NCBI GenBank assembly: GCA_030616165.1
Contig: JAUWXV010000064.1
Span: 1 to 15,631, forward strand
Direction: 5' to 3'
From: a bacterium
GTDB lineage: Bacteria; SM23-31; JAUVVT01
Length of the DNA: 15,631 bases
The position numbers and the translations under genes were made by a program. Positions 1-7,628 of the stretch are shown here, piece by piece. The first letter of the stretch is position 1. Each line of letters begins with the position of its first letter. A model generated the notes under the pieces. That model searched no databases, was not told the DNA's origin, and was given only the letters and a program-made list of their open reading frames with translations.

Positions 1-81
1 CCTCACTGAAGTAAGGGGTTAATAGGTTATGGTTTTTGCCCCTCACTGAAGTGAGGGGTTAATAAGCCTGAGGCTTATTAA
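1..81. repeat. Consecutive hairpin repeats at window edge
   Basis: Positions 39-58 form a near-loopless hairpin (CCCCTCACT, 2-base spacer, AGTGAGGGG), and positions 59-81 form a second one (TTAATAAGCC, TGA, GGCTTATTAA). Positions 1-20 hold a decayed copy of the first hairpin with one arm mutated. They are seen directly. They could act as terminators or RNA-stabilising structures for whatever lies left of the window, but neither is followed by a clean T tract, so I list them as repeats. Confidence 0.6.
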
Positions 82-260
82 TGAAATTTAGAGAATTAAT
101 CGCAGAGCCACAGGGCAAGCCCGAAGGGCAAGGGGGCAAAGAGGAATTTTCGAATTTCCCATCATCTCCTTTGGGAGCAGTTATATTCAATCTTTTAGGG
201 CTATGCTTAACCGGGCTGAGTGTGTTCGTATTTGAACGCCGAAAGTCATATCTTGAATAA
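81..260 (+). pseudogene. Probable C-terminal remnant of an ABC-2 type permease
   Basis: An open frame of 59 codons runs from ATG at 81 to TAA at 258. Its last ~28 residues (from LGAVIFNLLGL to FERRKSYLE) look like the final transmembrane helix and short basic tail of an ABC-2 permease. The first ~25 residues are not protein-like: they translate a dispersed repeat with two 13-bp units at 108-133. No start, RBS or further helices lie upstream, because a TGA in this frame occurs at 69. My reading is that a permease gene was cut down and its 5' side replaced by repeats. The family assignment rests on one helix and on the permease gene immediately downstream; it could also be a random membrane-like stretch. 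Confidence 0.35.
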
Positions 261-615
261 TTTTATATTGTTGGTAGAGAATTAAAACAAAAATAGTGCA
301 TAATAAAATTGGTTAACGTGAAGAATTGTGATTTTTGGGTTAAAAATAAGTATAAGGTAATATCAATAAATTTTTTAAAATGTTGCAAATTTTAAAATTT
401 ATTAATATTTTAAAAAGGTATTAATCAATTGGGGATATATTAAAATTTGGTGGTGTCAAAAGTTCTATGAAAAACTATGAAACCACCCACAGGGCAGGCA
501 GAGACCACTCACACAGGGCAAGCCCACAGGGCAAGCAGAGAGGAGAGAATAGTATTTCCCTTAACTCATTGATGTTAAATTTTGACAATACCTAAAATTT
601 ATCAAGGAGGTCATT
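261..615. other. AT-rich gap with 13-bp repeat units and promoter region of the ABC operon
   Basis: The stretch has no gene I can support. It is very AT-rich until about 470, then holds repeat text with 13-bp units at 487-499 and 511-536 (two in tandem), followed by AGAGAGGAGAG. The last 15 bases carry a strong ribosome binding site, AAGGAGG at 604-610, for the permease starting at 616. The promoter of the ABC genes must lie here or upstream, but I could not pick a convincing -35/-10 pair. Confidence 0.5.
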
Positions 616-2025
616 ATGCTGTTAAATATTATAAGAAAAGAAATCTTGGAAAATATCACCAGTCCAAAATTTGTCTTCACCTTCTTGCTCTGCACAATTT
701 TAATTTTACTGTCAGTCTATACGGGGATAAATAATTACAGAGCGGAATTACGGGAATATAATGCAGCAGTATCCCTGAATACAAAGAATCTTGAAAGCCA
801 GCCGAGTTATGGTGCTCTTGCGGGTTTCGGCACGAAGGTTAATAAGCCTCCTCAGGTTTTGAGTACAATAATCACCGGAATTCAAGAGGCGGTTGGGCGA
901 CAGGCAACGGTCAATATCGCTTACGACCCAAGCCTTGTCGAATCAAAATACGACAGCAATCCCGTATTTGCGATATTCGGTGAACTCGACATGACATTGA
1001 TTGTAAAAATCGTGCTGAGTCTTTTCGCGATTCTGTTTACCTATGATGCAATTGTCGGCGAGAAAGAACGGGGCACCCTGAAACTATCCCTGTCGAACCG
1101 CGTACCCCGTGACCAGTTAATTCTCGGGAAGGCAGTCGGGGGTTTTATCAGTCTGCTGCTCCCCTTGATTGTTCCGCTCTTGATGAGTTTAATCATATTA
1201 TTCATATATCCGGATATCTCGCTTTACGGAGAAGATTGGATGCGGATAGGATTGATATTCGTGCTGTTTCTCCTGTATCTATCAGTCTTTTTTACGCTGG
1301 GTCTTTTTATCTCATCGAGGACGAGCCGTTCCTCGAGCAGTCTTTTCATACTGCTGTTTATCTGGGTAACATTTATCTTCATTATTCCGAAAGTGGCGGT
1401 TATGGCGGCTGGACAAATAAATCCTATTCCGTCCATGCATGAAGTTACCGCGCAAAAAGATGCATTCTTGCAGGAAATCCAGGGTTCTGCTCGACCGAGG
1501 CTTATGGAGTGGATAAAGAAAAACGAGAGACTGCAAAAAGAAAACAAAAAAGAATGGCAAGAGAAATACAGAAAATTTTTAGAAGATTTTCAACAGGACC
1601 TAATTGCACAAATAGATGCCAGAAATGCGGAACTCGTAGAGGAATATCAGGCAAAGCGGAGTAAACAGGAGATGCTTGCGTTTAATCTGTCCCGTGTTTC
1701 TCCGGCGTCTGTGCTGACATTTGGAGCAATGAGACTCGGAAAGACGGGTATTCACGAACATGAACGTTTCTTGAATTCAATCAAAACATATAAGCCCATT
1801 TTTACCAAATGGGCAAATACCAAGATGATGCAGAGTATCAATTTTAGCGACCCTGCTAACCAGCCGAAACCGGATATCGGTGATATGCCCCGGCACGAAT
1901 TCAGACCGGAGAGTTTGCGGGATTCATTCGCACAGGCGATTCCAGATTTTGCGATAATGATTCTGATGATTATTATCTTTTTCATCCTAACGTTCGTTTC
2001 GTTTCTCAGATACGATGTTAGGTGA
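616..2025 (+). CDS. ABC-2 type transporter permease
   Basis: Integral membrane subunit of an ABC exporter, 469 residues. Predicted helices lie at about 19-37, 126-146, 175-198, 210-232, 241-262 and 443-463, the usual six of the ABC-2 fold. The motif YDAIVGEKERGTLKLSLS at 143-160 is the hallmark cytoplasmic segment of this permease family (Y/FDxxxGERExGTLxLxLS). Two large soluble insertions, 38-125 and 263-442, are typical of the longer members related to DUF3526 and gliding-type GldF/NosY permeases; the second contains a charged, probably coiled-coil stretch at 296-350. The start is supported by AAGGAGG five bases upstream. The ATPase gene follows after 150 bp on the same strand, and the two probably form one transporter. 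Substrate cannot be deduced. The downstream gap contains short AT-rich direct repeats only. Confidence 0.88.
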   Translation: MLLNIIRKEILENITSPKFVFTFLLCTILILLSVYTGINNYRAELREYNAAVSLNTKNLESQPSYGALAGFGTKVNKPPQVLSTIITGIQEAVGRQATVNIAYDPSLVESKYDSNPVFAIFGELDMTLIVKIVLSLFAILFTYDAIVGEKERGTLKLSLSNRVPRDQLILGKAVGGFISLLLPLIVPLLMSLIILFIYPDISLYGEDWMRIGLIFVLFLLYLSVFFTLGLFISSRTSRSSSSLFILLFIWVTFIFIIPKVAVMAAGQINPIPSMHEVTAQKDAFLQEIQGSARPRLMEWIKKNERLQKENKKEWQEKYRKFLEDFQQDLIAQIDARNAELVEEYQAKRSKQEMLAFNLSRVSPASVLTFGAMRLGKTGIHEHERFLNSIKTYKPIFTKWANTKMMQSINFSDPANQPKPDIGDMPRHEFRPESLRDSFAQAIPDFAIMILMIIIFFILTFVSFLRYDVR

Positions 2026-2175
2026 TATGATTGACGATTTTCGATTTACGATTGAGGATTTAAGAATTAAGGGTTTTTATTTTCATAAAGTTTAAAATCG
2101 TAAATATAAAATAATTTAAATAAATAAAATAAAGGTTGCAAAACTATAAATTAATTATTTATCAGGAGATATATT

Positions 2176-2889
2176 ATGTTACAAGCAATCGATTTAACTA
2201 AACGCTATGAAGATGACCTTTTGGCTCTGGACAATTTGAATTTAGAAATCAAAGAAGGTGAGATTTTCTGTTTGTTGGGTGCTAATGGAGCCGGTAAAAC
2301 CACTGCCATTAACCTGTTTCTGAACTTCATAGAGCCCACCTCCGGAACGGCTCTAATTAATGATATCGATGTAAACAAAGACCCGTTGGAAGCTAAGGAG
2401 TATGTTTCATACGTATCGGAGAACGTAATGCTTTACGGCAACTTCACTGCCCGTCAAAATCTCGATTACTTTGCCAAACTTGGTGGGAAAAAGGATTTGA
2501 CTAAAGAGGATTATCATAAACATATGAGCAAGGTCGGACTTCAAGAGGAAGCATTTGAAATGCGGGTGAAAAATTACTCCAAAGGAATGCGACAAAAATT
2601 GGGTATAACCATTGCTATCATTAAAGATGCGCCGAATATTTTATTGGATGAACCGACTGCCGGTCTTGACCCTACAGCGGCAGCCGATTTCATCAAGATT
2701 CTAAAAGGGCTGCGTGATGATGGGAAATCAATTCTTATGTGTACACATGATATATTCCGCACCAAGACTGTCGCAGACCGTGTGGGAATAATGAAAGAGG
2801 GACGGTTGGTGATGCTGCGAACACGGGAGGAATTTTTGGAAGAAGATTTGGAAAAAATCTACCTGGAGTATATGCAGGAGGCAGTGTGA
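2176..2889 (+). CDS. ABC transporter ATP-binding protein
   Basis: Soluble nucleotide-binding subunit, 237 residues, the normal size for partners of ABC-2 permeases. Walker A is GANGAGKTT (35-43), the signature is YSKGMRQKLG (134-143) in the degenerate form usual for this subfamily, Walker B with the catalytic Glu is ILLDEPTAGLD (155-165), and the switch His is H191 in CTHD. The Q-loop position reads VSEN (80-83), so Glu stands where many ABC proteins have Gln; this is common among CcmA/NatA-like exporters. AGGAG at 2164-2168 precedes the ATG. It should pair with the permease encoded at 616-2025 to drive export of an unknown substrate. It may be co-transcribed with it, although a 150-bp gap leaves room for its own promoter. 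Confidence 0.92.
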   Translation: MLQAIDLTKRYEDDLLALDNLNLEIKEGEIFCLLGANGAGKTTAINLFLNFIEPTSGTALINDIDVNKDPLEAKEYVSYVSENVMLYGNFTARQNLDYFAKLGGKKDLTKEDYHKHMSKVGLQEEAFEMRVKNYSKGMRQKLGITIAIIKDAPNILLDEPTAGLDPTAAADFIKILKGLRDDGKSILMCTHDIFRTKTVADRVGIMKEGRLVMLRTREEFLEEDLEKIYLEYMQEAV

Positions 2890-3203
2890 GAAAAATGTGT
2901 CAAAATTCCCATTTTTCCCATATATGAGAGTTTCCGGGAATTTTGTGCCAGGGGTTAATTTGCTTATAATCAAGGATTAAAGCCAAATATTTATCCGATA
3001 AAAATCAGGATTTTTTTGGAGGATTTTTAGAATTTTATGTTTTTTGATTTTCATTTTGATTTAATAATAAAAAAAATAGTGAGGACAGAACCCACAGGGC
3101 AAGCAATGTTCTGTCCCTACAAGTAATATAAATACATATCAAAAGACTTAATACCTCATGCCTGCGTTATTATGTATATATTTATTTTAAAATTACAAAT
3201 TTT
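2890..3203. other. Gap with a long-loop inverted repeat and a 13-bp-interrupted hairpin
   Basis: Just after the ATPase gene a 10-bp inverted repeat (CAAAATTCCC at 2901-2910, GGGAATTTTG at 2936-2945) could fold in the transcript end; without a T tract I do not call it a terminator. At 3083-3116 lies a hairpin element whose arms GGACAGAAC and GTTCTGTCC are separated by a 13-bp unit (3092-3104), ending in the CCCTAC tail shared with other repeats here. I see no gene. Confidence 0.5.
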
Positions 3204-3587
3204 TTAAATAGAATTTTCATTTTTAAGTTTTTTGTTTTTTACACTAATCCGGGCTAAATTGATTAACTGGTCAGGAGTCAATTCTTCTGATTTTTTAACG
3301 GCGTCATATCTTTCGAGATAGAGTTTTATTGCTCTTACATCTCCCTGACGAGCCTTTTCAAATAAAGCAACCTCTAATTCGTGTATTTGTTCTTCGTTTT
3401 CCACAGCATTTGCTTCTTCAGCGAGCTCCAAGAGTTTTTCATCCCTGAGCCATCTGTAAAATGTTGATTTGCTTATATCGAGTTCTTTCATAATTTTTGC
3501 CGAATTGGGTTTTTTATAATTTATGGTTTTTAAGAAACCGACAAATTTTCTCTTCTGAGGAGAAAGTTTTTGTTTATTATTGCTCAT
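3204..3587 (-). CDS. Small helix-turn-helix protein, phBC6A51/terminase small-subunit-like
   Basis: 127 residues. A helix-turn-helix is visible at about 28-49 (SAKIMKELDISKSTFYRWLR), followed by an acidic helix and the segment LEVALFEKARQGDVRAIKLYLER (71-93). That second segment, with its GDVRAIKLYLE core, is characteristic of phBC6A51-type phage homeodomain proteins, which bind DNA and resemble small terminase subunits. No other phage gene is near, so this is probably a stray or domesticated phage gene. A good minus-strand promoter lies at 3679-3707 and a palindrome at 3636-3657 sits in its leader, which suggests autoregulation (inference). There is no clear Shine-Dalgarno before the ATG. 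A specific role cannot be given. Confidence 0.7.
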   Translation of the reverse strand: MSNNKQKLSPQKRKFVGFLKTINYKKPNSAKIMKELDISKSTFYRWLRDEKLLELAEEANAVENEEQIHELEVALFEKARQGDVRAIKLYLERYDAVKKSEELTPDQLINLARISVKNKKLKNENSI

Positions 3588-3635
3588 AAATAATTAATAT
3601 ACAGGATATTATATTTATTTAAAACATGTAAACAG

Positions 3636-3657
3636 ATGTTATATTATATAATAACAT
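3636..3657. promoter_or_regulatory. Palindromic operator candidate upstream of HTH gene
   Basis: Arms ATGTTAT (3636-3642) and ATAACAT (3651-3657) are perfect inverted repeats around an 8-base AT centre. The site lies between the predicted transcription start and the ATG of the HTH gene at 3587, where a repressor would block elongation or initiation. The palindrome is seen; binding by the adjacent HTH protein is inference, and AT-rich palindromes also arise by chance. Confidence 0.35.
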
Positions 3658-3678
3658 TTTTATTATTAGTTATATATA

Positions 3679-3707
3679 AATATAACAAATTTATTGGGGG
3701 AAGTCAA
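3679..3707 (-). promoter_or_regulatory. Sigma-70-like promoter for the HTH gene
   Basis: On the minus strand TTGACT (3702-3707) and TATATT (3679-3684) are separated by exactly 17 bp, close to the vegetative consensus TTGACA-17-TATAAT. The transcript would begin near 3672 and give a leader of about 85 bases before the HTH start codon at 3587. Confidence 0.55.
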
Positions 3708-4660
3708 GGATTATTTTGGTGGAGATGAAAATTAAGGATGAACCACAGAGGACACAGAGAAAAAAGAAAGAGAGAACACAGAGAGAGGAAGATGTTGGAA
3801 AAAAGAATTAACCGCAGACCCACAGGGCAGGGTCGCAGAGGGAGAGGAGAGTGAATGGATTCCCCCGAGTACTCGGGGGAATGACAAAGGGGGGCGGGAA
3901 TGACGAAATATAAATGAAAAATGTCAAAGATCAAATGTCATCCCGAGGAATCGGGACAAAGACGAATGAATGAAATAATAAAAATGAAAAATTTAAAAAT
4001 CCAAATGTCATCCCGAGGAATCGGGACAAAGACGAATGAATGTCATCACGCTAAAGATTGAAGGGCGAACAAGTTCGCCCCTACGGAAGATGAAGATGTT
4101 TAGGGCGAATCCAAAGGACAAGCCCAAAGGACAGGCCCAAAGGACAAGCAAGTTTGCCCCTACGGTGGGATGTTTTTTGATGTTGGTGACAACATTAATT
4201 CAATGAAGAAGTTAGAAATTGAAAGTAGTATGGACAGACAAGAATGTCTGTCCTACTCAAATATAAAAAAGGTTAAACCGCAAAGGTGCGGAGAGGAAAT
4301 AGAGGGATGGGATTGCAACGTCGCTTCGCTCCTCGCAATGACAAAAAGTGTGCAGGTCAAGGAGGGGGAGTTGATTTTTGGAAGGGCGAAGGTGAAGAAC
4401 ATATTCGCCAGTATGAGTTCAATTGTTTGAGATTTCTCCGCTTAGGTCGTCCGCTAAAGTGGATCCGCCTCTGGCGGAAAATAACAAGGATAGGGTTAAT
4501 CCCGTGGGTCATGAAAATAATTGTAAGGACAGAACACTGTTCTGTCCCTACATCTAATTTCTTTAATCTGTGTAATCCGTGAAATTAGTGGTTCTATTTT
4601 AGGAATAAAACTGGCAAGAGTTGGCAGGATGTCTAGAAGGAACTCATCAAATTGACAATT
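3708..4660. repeat. Repeat-rich gap with composite dispersed repeat (copy A, about 3979-4380)
   Basis: No believable gene; open frames on both strands are translated repeats. Contents in order: a 13-bp unit at 3820-3832; a perfect 24-bp palindrome at 3859-3882 (arms ATTCCCCCGAGT / ACTCGGGGGAAT); two exact 41-bp repeats 70 bp apart (3932-3972, 4002-4042) centred on TCCCGAGGAATCGGGA; hairpin GGGCGAAC-AA-GTTCGCCC (4063-4080); a second such hairpin opened by three tandem 13-bp units (4111-4149); hairpin GGACAGACA-AGAA-TGTCTGTCC (4232-4253); an ATTGC...GCAAT element near 4313-4342; TCCGCC/GGCGGA hairpin near 4463-4478; and hairpin GGACAGAAC-ACT-GTTCTGTCC (4527-4547). The order from 3979 to 4380 is repeated at 11489-11896. 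Confidence 0.75.
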
Positions 4661-5836
4661 TTACTTTTGCGAAAAAGGGATAATCTTTATGCATACAGGT
4701 GAAGGGATTTCGAGAACGCTGCCCGCCAGGATCAGGTTTCCCGTTTGAGAATTAATCCGAAATGTAACAATGTTATTGCTTCTCTGGTTTGCTGCCAATA
4801 AAAAGGTTCCGGTTGGGTCAATGGCAAAGTTTCGCGGGGTTCTGCCCTGTGTCGGTTGATGACCGACATAAGTTAATCTGCCTGTTTGTACGTCAATCGC
4901 GAAGATAACAATGCTGTCGTGACCACGATTGGAGCCGTAAATAAAGTTTCCGGAAGGAGAAACGTGAATGTCGGCGCAGGAGTTTCTGCCTGAGAAATCT
5001 CCAGGCAGGGTTGAGACTGTCTGTATTTCTTTGAGACTGCCGCGAGTTTCATTATGTAAAAACGCCGTTATCGTGGAGTTAAGTTCATTAATGACATAGG
5101 CATATTTGCCGCCGGGATGAAAAGTGAAATGACGCGGACCGGCACCGGGTTTTAGTTTAACCGAGGGTTCATCATCAGGAATCAACTTTCCTTTTTCAGT
5201 ATCAAACCTGTATATCATTATTTTGTCGATGCCAAGGTCAGCAGCAAATGCGTACCGATTGGAAGGAGCCATAATGATAGAATGAGCATGAGGGGCTTTC
5301 TGCCGCTCAGGGTCCAGACCGGAACCCTGATGCTGAACAAAATCCGTCATGGCACCAAGCCTGCCGTCAGAGAGTACAGGAAAGACCGAGACATTTCCCC
5401 CACCATAATTTGCCGTTAAAACAAATTTGCCAGTGTTGTCAACAATCAGATGACAGGGGGCTGCCCCGCGTGTTGGCTGCTGATTTAAAAAGGTCAGGTC
5501 ACCGGTTTTCTGATTGATTGAGAATGCGCTGACTGCTCCACCAGTCCTGCCATCAAATTTCGAGACCTCGTTAACCGAATAGAGATAGCGATGCTGCGGA
5601 GCAATTGCCAAAAAAGAGGGATTAACCAAACCCTTTACTGTTTTTACCAATGTTAGTTTACCCGAGGATAAATCCAACCGACAGATGTATACTCCCTCAC
5701 TATCACCGGAAGTATATGTTCCAACATAAACAATGAGTTCTTTAGTCTCAGCCTGTTCTGGAAAAGATATGAATACGCCGAGAGTTCCAATGTTGATTAT
5801 CTTTAAAAAATCCCGTTTTGTGTAAAGATGTTTCAT
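4661..5836 (-). CDS. Lactonase-family beta-propeller protein (6-phosphogluconolactonase-like)
   Basis: 391 residues if it starts at the ATG at 5836, which is chosen over an upstream in-frame ATG at 5878 because GGAGG lies 7 bases before it. The N-terminus MKHLYTKRDFLK plus a hydrophobic stretch to about residue 30 resembles a Tat signal with Lys-Arg for the twin Arg, so the protein is probably exported. The rest is a seven-bladed propeller of the YbhE/lactonase type: YVGTYT (37-42), PCHL (127-130), ANYGGGNVSVFP (142-153), PHAHSI (182-187), GPRHFTFHPGGKYAYVINE (233-251), SNRGHDSIVIF (302-312), GRTPRNFAIDPTG (331-343). Family members hydrolyse 6-phosphogluconolactone or other lactones, and an exported version more likely acts on another sugar lactone or carboxy-muconolactone-type ring (inference). 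It stands alone, between two repeat fields. Confidence 0.88.
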   Translation of the reverse strand: MKHLYTKRDFLKIINIGTLGVFISFPEQAETKELIVYVGTYTSGDSEGVYICRLDLSSGKLTLVKTVKGLVNPSFLAIAPQHRYLYSVNEVSKFDGRTGGAVSAFSINQKTGDLTFLNQQPTRGAAPCHLIVDNTGKFVLTANYGGGNVSVFPVLSDGRLGAMTDFVQHQGSGLDPERQKAPHAHSIIMAPSNRYAFAADLGIDKIMIYRFDTEKGKLIPDDEPSVKLKPGAGPRHFTFHPGGKYAYVINELNSTITAFLHNETRGSLKEIQTVSTLPGDFSGRNSCADIHVSPSGNFIYGSNRGHDSIVIFAIDVQTGRLTYVGHQPTQGRTPRNFAIDPTGTFLLAANQRSNNIVTFRINSQTGNLILAGSVLEIPSPVCIKIIPFSQK

Positions 5837-6118
5837 CAAATTACCTCCAGTTATTTTTTGTAGGTAGTGACCTGGCACAATACGTAGAAACGTTAAAAAT
5901 AGAAATCCAAGAGGAAAATCCGGGAAAGTTATTAATGCTTATAATATTTATAAATTAAAAATTATATATTTAATGTCAATAAAAAATTAGAAAAATGCAC
6001 CAGGAGTATAAACAAATAATTACCCGAAAATTGCGATAGGTTATTTAAAATTAATATAAACAGATAATTATTTGAATCAAATAAGTGCTAAAAAAAATCG
6101 ACCTTTTTGTCATTGCGA

Positions 6119-6310
6119 GTCCCGAGTAATCGTCCCGATGGATCGGGATCGCAATGACAGGGGGTTGCGAGATTTCTCGACTTCGCCCCGAAGTCTCGGG
6201 GCTACGCTCGAAATGACAAAGGGGGAGAGAAATTGCCCCGAGGTATCGGGATTAAGAAACCACTTCGTCGTCCCGAGTAATCGTCCCGATGGATCGGGAT
6301 CGTAATGACA
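6119..6310. repeat. Paired 41-bp repeat with nested inverted repeats
   Basis: Two copies (6119-6159 and 6270-6310) differ at one base and flank a GC-rich stretch that itself holds CCCCGAAGTCTCGGGG-type inverted sequence (about 6186-6202). The composition is very unlike the AT-rich surroundings. The unit is related to the TCCCGAGGAATCGGGA repeats at 3932-4042. Confidence 0.7.
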
Positions 6311-6532
6311 TTTTATTTTTTAGATTTTAGTAAAACATCTGATTTTTTTTGAAATTATTATTATTGTATCACAATTTTCAGGTAATTAGTTTTATCAGAA
6401 CATTTGTACTTAATAAATGAGTCCGCTCTAAAAACCGCTAATTACGCGAATTTCATGAATTTAATATTACACAATTTAATAAAAATCAATTAGTTTTGAT
6501 TAGCGAAATTCGCAGTTTTAACCTTTTTAAAC

Positions 6533-6561
6533 TTGACTCATAAATTGAAGCAATATATGTA
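6533..6561 (+). promoter_or_regulatory. Possible sigma-70-like promoter
   Basis: TTGACT at 6533-6538 and TATGTA at 6556-6561 are separated by 17 bp. It lies about 315 bp before the HTH-receiver gene and about 50 bp before a 32-codon hydrophobic frame, so it could serve either. AT-rich DNA yields such matches by chance. Confidence 0.3.
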
Positions 6562-6613
6562 GTATTATTGATATATAAAAAAATCTGTCCAATCTTTTTT
6601 GCAGTTTGAGCAA

Positions 6614-6712
6614 ATGTTAAAAAAATTAATAGTTTACATCATAAATTCCATCGGTGCTGCGTTTTCCTCTCTGCTTACCCAGATTTTTCCCTTGTTTTCG
6701 AATTTATTATAA
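6614..6712 (+). CDS. Possible 32-residue hydrophobic peptide
   Basis: An ATG frame of 32 codons encodes a peptide starting MLKKLIVYIINSIGAAF and continuing with mostly hydrophobic residues, which would form one membrane helix with a basic N-terminus. A promoter-like sequence ends about 50 bp upstream. There is no strong ribosome binding site and no relative that I recognise. Small toxins and regulatory peptides look like this, but so do chance frames; I keep it only as a candidate. Confidence 0.2.
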   Translation: MLKKLIVYIINSIGAAFSSLLTQIFPLFSNLL

Positions 6713-6876
6713 AATCCCGCTTATAAAGCTGCATTAGAATAAAACACACCATCAAACTCAATATTTTATTAAAATAATAAAATTTTTCTTGATAAAAATA
6801 AAAATTATATGTAGATTATTTTCATTAAATTAAACAAATCAATCAAATCAATCATAACATACATACGTAAAAGATT

Positions 6877-7443
6877 ATGGCAAAAGACGTTTTTTCTACA
6901 TTCAAGGCAGCCGATTATTGTAATTCAAGCGATTCATCAATCAAAAGATTTATAAATTCCGGCAAGCTGAAAGCCTATAAGACTCCCGGCGGGCATTACA
7001 GGATTTTAAAGGATGATCTTCTGAGTTTTATGAAAGAAAATTATATCCCTATTCCTGAAAAAAGGGAGATAGTCAGAAAAAAAATACTTGTTGTAGATGA
7101 TGATGAACAGGTACGTGAAGGTATGGCTAAACATTTAAGATTGAACGGCCATAATTTTGACGTAACCACTGCCGAAGATGGTTTTGAGGCCGGTATTTTA
7201 TTTACACAGTTTGTGCCGGATTTAATTGTTCTGTATTTAATGATGCCCCATACGGATGGATTCAATGTTTGTAAAAAGATAAACAGTAATCCAATGATAA
7301 AGAACACAAAAATATTGGTTATAACAGGATATGCAAATGAAAAAAATGTAAAAAAAGCCTATGAATGCGGAGCGGATAAAGTTTTGGCAAAACCGATAGA
7401 AAAAGAGGAATTATTAAATGAAATTAATTCATTAATTTCATAA
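6877..7443 (+). CDS. Excisionase-like HTH fused to a receiver domain lacking the phosphoacceptor Asp
   Basis: 188 residues. Residues 5-53 form a MerR/excisionase-type DNA-binding domain (FKAADYCNSSDSSIKRFINSGKLKAYKTPGGHYRI; note the GGHYR wing). Residues 68-188 are a CheY-like receiver: acidic cluster VVDDDE (72-77), T150 in VITGYA and K172 in LAKPI are all in place. The phosphorylation site should be the Asp before LMMPHTDGF, but residue 120 is Tyr (codon TAT at 7234-7236). One base change (G to T) from GAT would explain it. The protein is therefore either an atypical, phosphorylation-independent regulator or a recently mutated one. It heads a signalling cluster, 185 bp before a histidine kinase. 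Family members of this architecture are presumed transcription regulators; its targets are unknown. The ribosome binding site is weak. Confidence 0.85.
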   Translation: MAKDVFSTFKAADYCNSSDSSIKRFINSGKLKAYKTPGGHYRILKDDLLSFMKENYIPIPEKREIVRKKILVVDDDEQVREGMAKHLRLNGHNFDVTTAEDGFEAGILFTQFVPDLIVLYLMMPHTDGFNVCKKINSNPMIKNTKILVITGYANEKNVKKAYECGADKVLAKPIEKEELLNEINSLIS

Positions 7444-7474
7444 AGAGGTTTAATAGATGGCACGGCAAAAAGTG

Positions 7475-7496
7475 GAGACATGCCATGGCATGTCTC
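7475..7496. repeat. Perfect 22-bp palindrome with CTAC tail
   Basis: GAGACATGCCA and its exact complement form a loopless palindrome followed by TACA, placed between the HTH-receiver gene and the histidine kinase gene. The layout (inverted repeat followed by CTAC) matches the other hairpin repeats in the window. In a transcript it could act as a processing or attenuation structure between the two genes. Confidence 0.65.
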
Positions 7497-7628
7497 TACA
7501 ATATTAACCTAAATCAATATTTTACAATTGAATATTTTTGTAAAAAGATTTAAAAATAAATTATTTTGACTTTTTGCCGTCGTATATTAATAAAGAATTT
7601 CATTTTACCTTAAAACAGAGAGTTTTAC

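Larger units (their letters stand above)
5837..6876. other. Long non-coding gap with GC-rich repeat cluster and AT-rich remainder
   Basis: At 6019-6040 is a 22-bp sequence almost identical to one upstream of dprA (13222-13243) and to its duplicate (15376-15397). From 6109 to 6310 is a GC-rich repeat cluster: a 41-bp segment at 6119-6159 recurs at 6270-6310 with one mismatch; each contains TCCCGAGTAATCGTCCCGA and GGATCGGGAT, and the first is framed by CATTGCGAG / CGCAATGAC arms. An inverted repeat GCGAATTTC ... GAAATTCGC occupies about 6452-6514. The rest is AT-rich; a short hydrophobic reading frame at 6614-6712 is listed separately. The promoter of the HTH-receiver gene must be near the right end but is not obvious. 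Confidence 0.6.

Noticed and set aside
3704-3934. Minus-strand frame of 76 codons
   Set aside because: Antisense of GA-rich repeats (CACAGAGGACACAGAGA type) giving a leucine/proline-rich nonsense peptide.
4170-4582. Two overlapping plus-strand frames
   Set aside because: They translate the composite repeat; the same text reappears at 11640-11900 with frame-breaking differences, so it is not under coding constraint.
6072-6305. Plus-strand frame of 77 codons
   Set aside because: Composed of the GC-rich 41-bp repeats and hairpins; no protein-like character.
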